A stretch of 64,000 nt of DNA, from assembly GCA_029962745.1 (NCBI GenBank), contig CM057156.1, positions 224,529 to 288,528 on the forward strand, in the 5' to 3' direction. The notes below the pieces were generated by a model. It saw nothing but the letters and a program-made list of their open reading frames with translations, had not been told where the DNA came from and ran no database searches. Positions 1-12,948 of the stretch are shown here, in pieces. The position numbers and the translations under genes were made by a program. The number at the start of each line of letters is the position of its first letter. The stretch's first letter is position 1. Source of the DNA: Echinometra lucunter. Taxonomy: Eukaryota > Echinodermata > Echinoidea > Camarodonta > Echinometridae.

Positions 1-427
1 GCTATTTGAAATGCCATTCCACATTATATATACCTTGGAAAGTAACCCTTGATAGTAGGTGCTTGAAATTAACAACAAACCACTGGTGAAATTAAACAAT
101 GAAAAATCATTATCAAAGCTTGCTGACCTTTTACATGATGGCTCAATAGGTTTCAGAAAAAAGGTTTCAGATAACAAAACAATCATAGATCCATCTAGAG
201 TGTTACAGTTCTGTAAAGGCATGCTACATCTATACTATAGGTACACTTGCAGAGGACTTCTACATTGGAAATCAGAAGAGGGGAAGAAAATAGAGACAGA
301 GGACTTCATGGCCTTGAAGACCAGATATGATGGCTAGAGTTTATGAAGCTGAATCACACTATCCACAACATTTAAAATTCAAAATGCCCATGTTCATCAA
401 TTTCCTTATTTCTTTGTTGATAGTATA
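1..427. other. Non-coding edge of window with one unrecognised ORF
   Basis: A 92-codon plus-strand frame (59-337) contains no motif I recognise and has no visible splice or promoter context. It could be the end of an exon or of a transposon ORF. Nothing else is supported. Confidence 0.2.
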
Positions 428-695
428 TTTTCAATAATAATAATGATAAGATATTAATACTGCGCAACATATCCACCCGAAAGGCGCTTACAATGAATTA
501 CCATTAATATCATTACTGCCCCAGCAGTGCCAGGTACCCATTTATACACCTGGTTAGAGTGCAGCCATGGTGGATTAAATGTCTTGCTGAAGGACATAAG
601 GAGCAAGGCATTGGTGGAAATCAAACTCAAGACCCTTTGATTAAGAGCGCACACTCTTACCAACTTTGCCACGACACCTCCACCGCCTCTTACAC
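428..695 (-). mobile_element. tRNA-derived SINE
   Basis: On the minus strand a tRNA-like head is visible: an A-box-like TGGCAAAGTTGG followed about 35 nt later by a degenerate B box (GAGTTTGATTTCC). A SINE body follows, and the copy ends in an ATT/AAT-rich tail at 428-460. Pol III origin is inferred from the two boxes and the tail. Confidence 0.6.
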
Positions 696-844
696 TCAAG
701 GTTTCTGCTTGTACATGCATGCATGATTTTCTCTAGTCCATAACACCAGCAGTGCTGCTACCAAGTCTCAGGGAAGTTCTGAAAAAAAAAAAATATCAAG
801 GACTCCCAGACAAGGGTACCAGTATAAAAAGAAACAAATATAAG

Positions 845-1412
845 TTAAAGGGAAAGTCCACCCCCAAAAGTTGCACTGTTCCAATAAAAGGAGATGAATT
901 TGAACAGCATTTTAAAAAAGAAATGAGCAAAATCGGTCAAAGAATAAGAAAATTACACTCATTTACATTTTCTAGTAAATTACTCACGGCTCTGCAAATT
1001 GGCAGCACCGATGACATCATATGCGAGCAGCTCTCCATTCACTTTGTACATGAAATTTCACATTTTCTCAATTTTCTTCCAAGTTACATTTTCTAACCCC
1101 CATAGTAAATGTATGTTCAGAAGAATTGCTGTTTACATAACATACTTTGACTATGGGGTGAGAAAATATGTAACTTCCAAGAAAATTGAGAAAATGTGAA
1201 ATTTCATGTACAAAGTGAATGGAGAGCTGCTCGCATATGATGTCATCAGTGTTGCCAATCTGCAGAGCCAAGAGTAATTTACTAGAAAATGTAAATGAGT
1301 GTAATTTTCTTATTCTTAGACTGATTTTGCTAATTTATTTTTTAAAATGCTGTTCAAATTCATCACCTTTTATTGAAACAGTGGAAACTTCTGGGGTGGA
1401 CTTTCCCTTTAA
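845..1412. mobile_element. Foldback MITE bounded by TTAA
   Basis: The two halves are inverted copies of each other over about 250 bp, with TTAA at both outer edges (845-848 and 1409-1412) followed by AGGGAAAGTCCACCCC. The halves meet near 1100-1150. TTAA duplications are the hallmark of piggyBac-type transposition; no transposase is present. ORFs across it are inverted shadows of one another. Confidence 0.75.
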
Positions 1413-1475
1413 TATATGCTTCAATCTGGCAAAATTGTTTTAATTTTCACAAACCACCCTTTAAGGATCATTCAG

Positions 1476-2275
1476 ATATCCAGAAGCAAACCCTCCAGAA
1501 AAACCCAGGCGGGGTTTTTTTACCGTGCATTTATGCTTCCTTAGTAGATCTCGCTCAAATAAGAGAGGGCTTTACCAAAAGTTGTGCAGGCAAACTTGTG
1601 ATGTCATATTTTGCGTTATCTCTGTAAGAATTAGATTAGGCCACAGTTACTACGCTGCCAGAGGCAAAAAAGATGCTTTTTACATCAGCAGTTGATTTTT
1701 TTGCCCCTCATATACCATTCAGTCACATGCAAAAAAAAAAAAGGGGGGGTTACTGCGGGAGTTAGCCGCTTCATATGTAAACAAACCTACAGATGCTTCA
1801 AGATGACATTTCACTCAACATGGACTAGGGGTAAACCCATTCCTGTCTAGATTCCTGCAAGCATATAGCCAAGCTTAAAATAGTCCTGTCCTCCCAATGT
1901 GAGTTGACTATTGTCTATTCAAAGGTTCATATCCGGCAGCAAACCCTCCAGAAAATCCCCACAGATTTTTCAGTGTTCACATGTACTTATGATAATGAAA
2001 TTTGCATGAACATGCCAACACTCAAATAATAAATAAAATAACAAGCTTGTGACATCATACTTTGCACTAACTTTATAAGAATTTGATTTGTCAACACTTT
2101 TTTGCCACCAGGAGGTGAAAAAAACTGCCTCTCGCTTACGCATTTTGTTTGTTTTGGGTTTGTTTGTTGTTGTTTTTTTTTTTTTAATGCTGCCTGATAT
2201 CCCATTCATTGTGGGGGAAAAAAATGCTGGTGTTTACAGCAGGGGTTTTTCCACTTCCTATGTAAATAAGCCTTA
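1476..2275. repeat. Two diverged direct copies of a ~300-bp repeat
   Basis: The segment beginning GCAAACCCTCCAGAAAA near 1485 recurs near 1939. Both continue through AAGCTTGTGACATCATA-like and TAAGAATTTGATT-like blocks to a final CTATGTAAAyAA block (about 1780 and 2270). The copies differ at many positions, so the duplication is old. Confidence 0.6.
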
Positions 2276-2349
2276 ATTCACTCATTAGCTGCCAGATATT
2301 AGGCTTTACCAGTCAGTACTTCATTAGTTGATAGTATGAATGATGGATG

Positions 2350-3579
2350 TCATCGGGTCAGAGTATCTAGAACCTTTTCCTCATCATTGCCATGCACGAT
2401 GAGTTCCCTCTTTATATCCTCGGACTGAAAGCCTAGTTCCTCAAACCTCTGCCAAAGCTTCAAGAAGACTTGTGCCTGCAATGATAATAGGCAAGTCAAG
2501 TGAAAAGAAGAAGGATAAAGAAGATAATGAATAGCATTAAGCTCCGATTCAAGTTCCTGCAAATAAAAATGAAACACATTAAAATCAAAACCAACAGAAA
2601 CCGAAACATTAGGTGCTCTTCACATAAGGATGGACATATTGTTCCACCAGTCATGCTGTACCAGTTTGTTTTGCAAGTTTTTGGAATTCAACCACATGTG
2701 CACAATGATCACTTTTTAAATGCCAGTGTTTTAGATCACCAAGATCACTACAAACTCTGGATGAAACATCTAAAACAGGGTGTTTTGCAAAGTGTTGATT
2801 TAGGAAAAACAACATTCCAACAAATGAAGCAAGTTTTTGGAATTCAACCACATGTGCACAATGATCACTTTTTAAATGCCAGTGTTTTAGCTCACTAAGA
2901 TCACTACAAACATCTGAAACATCTAAAACAGGGTGTTTTGCAAAGTGTTGATTTAGGAAAAACAACATTCCAAGAAATGAAGCAGCTGGCTAAAATCTAA
3001 TCATTTGAAGAGACAACTGTTCTACAGGATAATACTGTCCCTAAACCTGTCTTTGAATGGACTGATATGAATGGTGATCAAGGTCTTTTGGTAATATTTT
3101 GACAACCAAGTATTTTTTTTTCTTTCTTTTAATTTACACATTTCAAATACTGATAAATTTCTCCCTCAAAAAGCTGGGTTGAAAATGCATGTGTTTACAT
3201 GAATATATGAAAAGCCATCATACTTTTAAGAAATACCACATGATTAATATGACTTCAGAAAACCAAGCAGAATAACTTTAGAATATACCTAATTCTAATC
3301 CAAATTCAACAAGAATCACGTAAAAATGCTATCTTTCCAAAAATCTTGATTCATTCAGAAGCTGCATAGCTATTAAAAGTAAATCAAGATGTAAAGATTT
3401 AGTATTAGTAAACTGTATACCTTTTCTTGATCATTATCTTGTAGGCTGAGAGCAACCTCAACTTTCTCTTCAGGAAACCCTTGACCACACAGAGAATCAA
3501 CTGCACATAGAAGATCCACCACCTGTAAAAAATAAAATCACAATGTTGAATCATCAAGTATTAACAAGCACTAACAAGA

Positions 3580-3669
<90 letters not shown>

Positions 3670-3674
3670 AATAC

Positions 3675-3736
<62 letters not shown>

Positions 3737-3771
3737 TCAATAATAAATATATTTAATATAATAATAATATC

Positions 3772-3815
<44 letters not shown>

Positions 3816-4719
3816 TTATTATTATTATTATTATTATTATCATTTTATTAATAATAATAATAATAATTATTTTATAATAATTATTCTTATCATTATTATT
3901 ATTATTATTATTAATTATTATTATATATTATTATTAACAAGGAAATACTTTTAGAAGTGTATTATGGTCAGAAATGGAAGGTAGTGCACATCATGGATGC
4001 CTCTCAATTTCTAAGATACAGAGTTGTCAGAAACTGAAACCAGACTATCATGAAGAGCCTCAATGTAAAATTCACAACATTTGCAGAAGCACACATTCCA
4101 CAATGTAAGTGTAATTTATGTGCACAATAATGACAGCTCCTTGAGAAATACCTTCTTTGATACTTCAGTTGCAGAGATATATCTTTGGAACATATTGGGT
4201 GAACAAAAGTGCTGACAATAATCATGATGACATTGTGTTACACAGTATTTCTAATGATACTATTGATACAGTAAGACAAGCTATGAGTTTATTTTGCTGT
4301 ACAGCATGGAAACCCTGTAAACTGGTATTGCTGCATAGGATTTAGAACTACATGTAATTACAGCAGCTCATACATGGGATGGTAAATTGGCATATGGTGA
4401 GAAAATGTAAACATGCCTCTACTAGACTGTACATCACAAGCTCAGCCAGCAACCCCTACTCAGCCAATTTCCTACACTTCCAACACATCCAACTTTAGGC
4501 CTCAACTCAACATTACACCCAATTTATCCTAGAATAAATAAATTAATAAAATATACTTCGCAATAAAGATGTTTGTAAACAAAAGTAATGTTAATCTGAG
4601 TCGGGATATTTCACCTTTAGCTGATGCGATTTACAATGATTGAGAATTCCATATGGCTTGCCATATTCAAGTCTTTTGTAAAGTCACTCGTAACTTTACA
4701 AACAGCTTCAAGCTTTATG

Positions 4720-4750
<31 letters not shown>

Positions 4751-7700
4751 AAAAATCTATATTCTTGACAGCCTTGGCTGTTAAAGGGATCCGGTAACTT
4801 TGTGGAGGCTTGATTTAATAACTTATTGAATTTTGATCTCTATGTTGTACATGTATAAATGTATAAAGGTGTTCAGAAGGATAAATAAACAGCCAATAAT
4901 ATAAAGGTTTTTGAAATATAAGGTGCTATTATCAACATATCAATCACTGAATTCTGCCAATTGCAAAACCAACCTGGGAATGCTTTTGTCTGACACTGCA
5001 TTCTGGTCTGGCATTTCCAGTCACTTGTATATTTTCACTTTTTTGAAGCACATAATGATGCTTTTGAACATTGCATACACTGATAGCATATAGGGCCATG
5101 TAGCTCAGATTTTGAACAGTTATTCAATGGCTTTAATTTGCAAGGAGAAATTTCTAACATGTATGCAAAACTTTTCACCTACCTGTCTGTCATCACTGCC
5201 TACATTCTTGACAGCTCTAGCAGTTCTTCCTTTGGGGAATCCCATGCTAACTATAGTGTTCACAAAGTTCTTTTCCTCAACGTTCATTGCTTCATAGGTA
5301 GGGTCATGAGGCTCGGTGTTGATGGTGGCTGGCGGGTGGGGTGGGGGGTGGTAATGGAGAGTAGCGACTTAGATTCTGTGAACATCAACCGAGAAAAAGA
5401 ACCAAAAAATATTAAGCACAATGAATTGTAATATATTTACATCCTACAGCAAAGCTCATTAACTCTAAGCTTTTGAAGCCACTGAATCATGGTGTACACC
5501 AAAGACACTCACCATCAACCTTCATATTTTTCTTTTTTACATTTGAACATTTCTGACATGACCTTATCATGAAGAACAGAAAGGTGGTTTTTCTCCTTCT
5601 TCCTTTCTTTTTTTAAATAAAAGAAAGAGGCTGGCAGCATCCTGCAAAGTGAGCTTTGTCTCTTTTTTTTGGGGGGGGGGAATAGTAAGCAAAATCAAAA
5701 GAATATGAAATATCTTGACTCGCATCTACACTTTTTTTTTTGCCATAGTAAACAAAATCAAAAGAATATGAAATATCTTGACTCGCATCTACACTCTACA
5801 CTCTACTTCATGCATGGTTTGTTTGTTTTTTACTGCTTCAAAACATCCAATTCCAAGTTTTAATGTCCTAAATATATAATTCATCACTATGATCTCAACT
5901 AAAGTTGATATGTATTGTGATGAAAAAAGATAAAATGACTTAAATAAAGAAGTGTCCAATTTCAACTCCAATATATTGTCTTTCGAAATTCATTCATTTT
6001 CGAAATTCATTTTGCTCACATTTACAGACAAAATACTCTGATACACAGGATAATGACATAAACATGATAGAAATTCTCCAGAATATTGTTACTATAAACA
6101 TTGTAAACATTGTGTGTGGGTCATTACATTTAAGTGTTTGAGTGACCGAAGTCGTTTACAGGAACGCATAAAAACATAACAAGGAAAGAGTGAATGATTT
6201 TCGTTTTTCATTATTTGTTTGACTTGTAGAATTATTTTGGATTTGCATGCTTCATTCAAATTTTGATTTTCGCCTATGATCTTGCCTGCTTGTTTGGTGA
6301 TTCTCTGAAGTTTGCTGAAGTCCTTCTTCCTACAACCCTCGAACCAGACAACACAACTGAATAACATAACACTTTCTATAACGGATTTGTAAAACAAATT
6401 AAGAATAGTCCTATCTACATGAAATGATTTAAGTTTTCTCAAGAAATACATTCTTTGTTGAGCCTTTGAGAGAACGGACTTACACTGATCAGCCCATGAC
6501 AACTTATTGTCAATTACGGTACCTAAATACTTGTATGACTCAACAGTTTCTATAATTTCTTCTTTCATGGTGATAGGCAATAAATCTTAACATGTGGAAG
6601 TCCTAAAATCAAAAACCATTTCTTTTGTTTAGAAAGTATTGAGCTGAAGAAAAAAAAAAAAAAAGTTTTTTAGTGTAGCGTTTCATACACATTGATTCTC
6701 AGTGCCATAGAAATTGAAACACGCATGACCCCAAAACATAAATGTACATGAATCCCCCATCAATATGATAGAATATACACACCATGCATGAATAAAGCAG
6801 TCAGTTAACACAAAAACCAATTCAATACATGTATATCAACACAAAAAGTAAACACAACAACTCACCACTGGAGAAAAATTAGCTTCTAGTTCATCCTAAA
6901 AAAAAAAAAGACAGAAAGATGGAAAATGCCACTGCAATCACAAGTTTTAAACAAACTGGAAATTAAGAAGTAGTGAAAAATGGTGAAAAAAATATCAACA
7001 ATAGAAAGAATGTGCAGGGATATTACAGATGTAGAGAACAGTAATTCAGTGTAATTATTTTCTTCAAATCAAGAAAAGGTGGTCATTTTTGCAAACAGAA
7101 GTTACAAGTTGTAATAGAAAATGGAATGGATAGAACAGCTTACGGTTCCCATCCCCTCTCAAATGTTATGTAAATTGAGTAATACTGCGCTAGTATTAAC
7201 ATGAATTCTGCTTTTCTTTTCATTCTAAGATTTACTTTGGAAGCTTAGAACGAGACTAGTTCAAACTACACTGGCTACATGAATGTGAAGATTATAGTTT
7301 ACTGGCAGACCATTGTACACTGCATCAACTAACCAACTAATTCCCTAGAATCCCTACCCATATCAAGGTGCTGCAATGTAAAATGAAAACAGGGAATCAA
7401 CTTCATATTTTTAAGGAAGCAAAGATAAATATTCGCTACAGGAGAGAAGTACGGTAGAGGATAAACAGTTTTTATTAAGCATATCTCCAACAGTCTGGGG
7501 TGATTGCTTTCGCATTGTATCACACTGGTTTTACGTGGTAATTTTTCCTGGTAAATTATGCAAGCATTACATGCAATACAGCTGCTAATCTAATTACAGG
7601 GTGACAACAGGAAGTTCTCATATCAGTTCCATGTTATTGAAAGTTGAACAGACAGGAGAAACAGGATATAAGATCTGACACAAAAATACACAAGATACAT

Positions 7701-10700
7701 GTATTAAGCAAAAGTGTTGGGGGGGGGGGGCTGCAAATCAGCCCTAGATCCAATTTCTATTAAAAATAGCCCAATAAGATATCATATCATGTATTCATAA
7801 TGCTGACATTTTCAGAGACTTTTGCAGATCTGCTCATACTGTCATTCAAATTAATAACAGAAAATACAGTCTCAGAATCCGCAAGAACAGGGGCCTGGTG
7901 CATAAAACTTTGCAATCAAACGCAACTCAAACAATTAAAACGCAAATGGGTTTTCAGCCAATCGCAAGCGCGCATTTAGGACTTGCGTTTGACCCCAAAG
8001 TTTTATGCAGCAGGCCCCAGAGCAGCTTAAATTCATGTAATGTATCTACATGTACCAGGCTTTAGAAATGTATGGTTCTCTAAACTTCCACCTCCTGCAC
8101 TTAGAAATTTTATCTCCTCTTTGTAAATTATAGATATTTTCTATCTCCACCTTTTTTTTTGAAAGAGAGAGTGTGCTGAAGGGTTGTTCTAGCTTACTTT
8201 TCTTCAAAGTTACTTTATCATTCTATTCTTCTTTGTTATGATAATCGCAACTTTCCTCTCCACTTCTTTCTTTCTCTTTCTGGTGTTATTGTTCTTCTTG
8301 ATTATTATCTTACATGTAAGTTATGCCTTCCTCCTTTCCTGCAGTATGGTTGATAGATACATGTAATTCCTTGAAATAATCAGTGCTAGCCACCAACAAT
8401 GATTTAGTATATAAAAGGGAACAACGGAGGATACCGGTATAGATGATAAAACTAAAGCTTGTATAACTGTTCCCGCAAGAGTGCATTTTCCTTCTTTCCT
8501 ACAGTTCAAGTACATTCAGTATACAGGTATGAGAGAAGAACCGATCAAACATGGATGTAAATATGTTTTTCCTCTATTTAAACGGGCTATATTATTGGTA
8601 AGTAAGATTTCCTTCCAGATATATTCTAAAAATACATGCATTCATAATGATTGGCAGACTATCAGTTACAAGGTGTTAAAAGGAATTAACATTTTGGTCT
8701 TGGTCCAATAATAAAATGTACTTCTTGGCCAGTGTGAGCATGAAAATTGACAGGCAATATTACATGTAGATTCAAGGTCTCGAATCGACTGTACCAAATG
8801 CCAATTTTCTAATAAACATGACTCATGCATGTACCAGCTGTGAATATCATAAAAACAAGGTTTCACTGGTAGTCACTATTATATGAATAGATTTCTACTT
8901 TGGTTTCTGGTTTATTCCTTTCTTACTGTTGTTCTTTTTTTTTTACGTTTTGCAGGTAGTCACAATATATATGTTTAGTTTTGTTTCTGTTTTGTTCCTT
9001 TCTTACTGGTTTTTTTCCTGTTGTTGTTGGTTGGTTTTATGATGATTCTTTTTTTTTTTTTTTGTATTTAATTATTTTGTATTTATTTTCTTGTTATTTT
9101 TTTCAAATGTTTATTTTTATTTCATTTCATTTTATATCATTTCATTTTATTTCATTTCATTTATTTCATTTCATTTATTTCATTTCATTTTTTTTTTCTG
9201 GGGGGGGGGGGGGGGGAGGGGGTGGTTGTCCAGCTGTTACCTAGTAATATGTTACGTAGACCCCTACATATACTTGGTCTTCATTCATTTACCACATTTT
9301 TTTCCCAAAAAAGGATGGAGGGAGGACATGTATGTGAATGTTATGGTATATGCAATATGTGTTATGCATAACAAATAGTTATTAAATTGGAAACATACAT
9401 GTAGTTTACACAACATTCTTCAATTCAAAATAGTTCATAACTTGTAATACACATGGAAATGTTTGCAGAGCTTTCATGCATGCATGCATTTGTAGAGAGA
9501 ATTAAAGACCTGCAAAACAATGACGTAAAAGCATAAAAACGCCACCAATGCTATTGCTTGAACAACACGGAACAGAGTGTCCGTTAAGGGTACAATAAAT
9601 ACAGTGAAACCTGTTCCTAAAATGCCTATCAAAGCAAAGACCCTTTTTTTTCAGGGTGGGTAAGAATGTGCAGAAGATTTTAATAAATTGCAGAAGAAAG
9701 TTAGAATAAAAAGTAGCTGATTATAAGATAAATTAGTGGAATGTAACTTCATAAACATTGTTTAGAAGGTTGAAAATAAGAACTTATTAAAATGCAACAT
9801 GTACGTAACACACTGCAAGACATAAAGTACATGTACATGTAGCTAAGGAACCTGGGGCTGTTTCTCGGAACCGTTACAAGTCTAAGTTCTTGGGCAACCC
9901 ATAGAGACATTCGTTGGAGAATCAACAAGCATTTCAACGGAATGTCTGAGAACTTAGACTTGTAACGGTTCGTAAAACAGGCAGCAGGATCAAGTGCAGC
10001 ATGATATCAAGTAAACCAATTTCAAAATCAATGCATGCTTTCCTGGGTCCATGCTGCCAACACCAGGGTTGGCATGTTGCATAAAAACATCTACCTATGT
10101 GCGTGAAGCACACAACACAAGCATAGAGCGCGAAGTCCCTTGCAGCCGAGGTCCAGGGCCTGCTTAAGGGCCCTAGAAGCTCTAGGATTCTAGATGCTCT
10201 GTGGTTTCACAAATTGTGATCATACACATTTAACATAAACCTGGTTTTTAGCATGTCGCCTTTTTTTTTCAGGATTGTGCCAAATTTTAGCATGCTGCGC
10301 AAAAATTTTAGCATGTTGCAGCAAAATGCCTCATGGACCACCCTGTAACACTCATGAATAGAAAGCTACACTTAAAAAACAAAACAAAACAAAAAAACAC
10401 ATGCAGATCAAGTAGTCATTCTGTTACAACTACATGTAGATATCCTGTGAAGTTATGCTTTTGAAAGCCTAACTGTTCAATTTCAAATTTTTGAAATGCC
10501 CTCATATGATTATAGAACATAAACCAACTTAATGTTTATTAGCTCTGGTAGAACTGCATGTTAATTGGGTTACTTTGGTTTTCTCTGAAATAAACAAAAC
10601 ATTTGTCATGCCAAAGGATGTAAAGGATTGATGAAATAAGATCCATACTCACAATGGGATAATTCGGAGGAGGATCAAGAGCATCAGAAGAACTCCTTGA

Positions 10701-12916
10701 TGACACTGCTGGTGAGGGGTCAACCGGTGAGTAACAAGGTGGAGGTGACCTTCTCCCTTGATCAGGGGGAGTGGGTCTGACACCTCTAGAAGTAGAGGAC
10801 ATTAGACTGGTATCAGAGTTTTCTCTTGAAGGGCCTATAGGTGGAAGAGGACTATGGGATGAGAAAGGATCCTTCCTTAGTGGGGGCAGACTAGAAGATG
10901 CAGAAGTACTTGGTAAAGTTCTGTCAGGGAGGGGAGGAACCGTCTGCTCTGTTGATCGGTAAGCTGGAGGGACTGCAGCAGGTATATTTTCTCGTGGGGG
11001 AGGAATTGGTTTGTTTGGTTTGAAGGAAACTTGACTAAGACTGGTTTCCATCTGTACTTGATTGTTCTCCTCAGATGCAGATGCATCTGTGTTATCAATT
11101 GATGAAGCAGGCTCTTCCACATCATCATCCATAGGGGGAGGGCTGGACTGCTGGAGTTGGTTGCTACTAAGAGGCGGAGAAGCCACAGGCGCAGAATTAG
11201 CCAAAACACTGCGCAGCTCCTCCATGTCGTTTATAGTCTCTAGCTCAGTCAGTTCGAACGGATCAAGCGACCTGCCTTCAAAATCATCCCAGTTATCTGT
11301 CCTTACATTCTGATTATTATTGGCTGGTTTGGAAATACTGTTTGCAAGAGGCACTGGTTGGAGGATCTCATTGCTGAGGGTGGCTGCCACTGGAGGACGC
11401 TGTAATGCATTACTTTGCATAGGAAATTCATTGCTAGTGGCCTTTGGACCTTCCGGTACTGTCTCTTCTCGTTGTAAAGCTGCTTCAGCTGCCTCAGCTC
11501 CTAGCTGCTGTTGTTTTCTCTTCTCCTCTCTCTCAGATTCTGTTCTTCTTACACCCTCCAGCCATTCTAGAAAGGTGTTTTCAGTCTTGAAATCATACTG
11601 TAAAAAATAGATACCGAAAAACATATAGAATTAAGAAGAAGTACAAAGAGCAAATTAGATGATCGATGAAAAATAATAGGTTACACGGCTATAAATACAT
11701 CCTAGTTTAATATCCTTTCAAAAATCTTTTGCTTCATGCTGGGATTGTTTAGATGTGATTTTTATTGTATAATTCTGATACACTCTGTACATAATTCTAC
11801 AGACATGTAAATCATCTTGAATTTTCTGACTTATTTGAGAATTGCAAATTAAAGAGCTCAAGCAAGCCTCTCAAAGTCATACACAATGTAGGACAATGAT
11901 TACAGTGTTTGATTTCAAGACATACATAAATGAGTGATACGTTGCAAGAGTGACTGTTTTATCTCCAGTTAAGAAACATGTAACCTAAAATGCAATAAAT
12001 TGCATGGAATAATATCATACCCACTTCTTTAACTTTGATGAATTTCTCAAGTAAACGTATATCACACCTGTTTCAAAAGGAGACATATGTGAACAACTTG
12101 CCTCCATTAAGAGTATTGACACTGGACAGGAATCAGAGTTCACAGCCTCATAGCTTCTTAATGGTTTTACCCAAGGTTTTTGCTTTTGCTTTTTTTTTTA
12201 AATTATGTTTGTTGTTGTTTTTCTTATCATTTCAGAGCTGCCAACATTTGATGTGTGGAATCAGGGAGATTTTTTTTAAAAGTGAAAGTAGCGAGCATAG
12301 TGCACTAGCGAAGTGCGTGAGAGTAACAAAAAAAGGGGACTCCTGGTAGGTGCAAGCAAAAGCTTAGTTGTAAGATTCAAGGGGCAAAGCCTTTAGAAAA
12401 AAACAAGGAGACCTTTTGCTCACAACAGGGAAAAAAATACTTTTTTTTTTGTGGGAGCCATTTTTCTAATTGGTCACAAATTCATGAGAGCCATTTTCCA
12501 ATTTCTGAGAGCCATTTTTGAAGTTGCCAGAGTCATTTTTAAAATTTAAAAAAAAAAGAGAAAAATATCACTTGTAATTATTAACATTTTATGCATGTTG
12601 AATTTGAAGTATTGTTTGTTGTGTTTTAATGTGCCATCCATACTATTTCTTTTACCAATGAAAGGAATGAATGATGTACTTAGATATATATTTTCATTTG
12701 TCTTCATTCAAGGTCATTGTCATGTGAAAATCTGATCATCAAGTTTTTGATGTGGCTGTGCAAGTGATCCTGTTTAAAAAAAATCAAACAAAAGAACAAA
12801 AAAAAAAATTAGGACTTTGATGATAAAATTTTATAAAGAAAATAAAGATCCAACTTAAACTCAAAACACACAATACAGGAGGCATCAACATTGTGCAGCC
12901 CTCCCCCCCCCCCCCC

Positions 12917-12948
<32 letters not shown>

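Noticed and set aside
999..1271. Overlapping ORFs on both strands with near-identical peptides
   Set aside because: They are the two arms of the TTAA foldback element.
2500..2898. 132-codon plus-strand ORF with internal peptide repeat
   Set aside because: It translates the 156-bp tandem duplication in a UBAP1 intron; no known domain.
3571..3843. 90-codon isoleucine-rich ORF
   Set aside because: Translation of the AAT/ATT microsatellite.
5312..5328. Acceptor AG at 5329 for the UBAP1 exon
   Set aside because: It would leave the exon in the wrong phase relative to upstream donors; the AG at 5312 keeps the frame.
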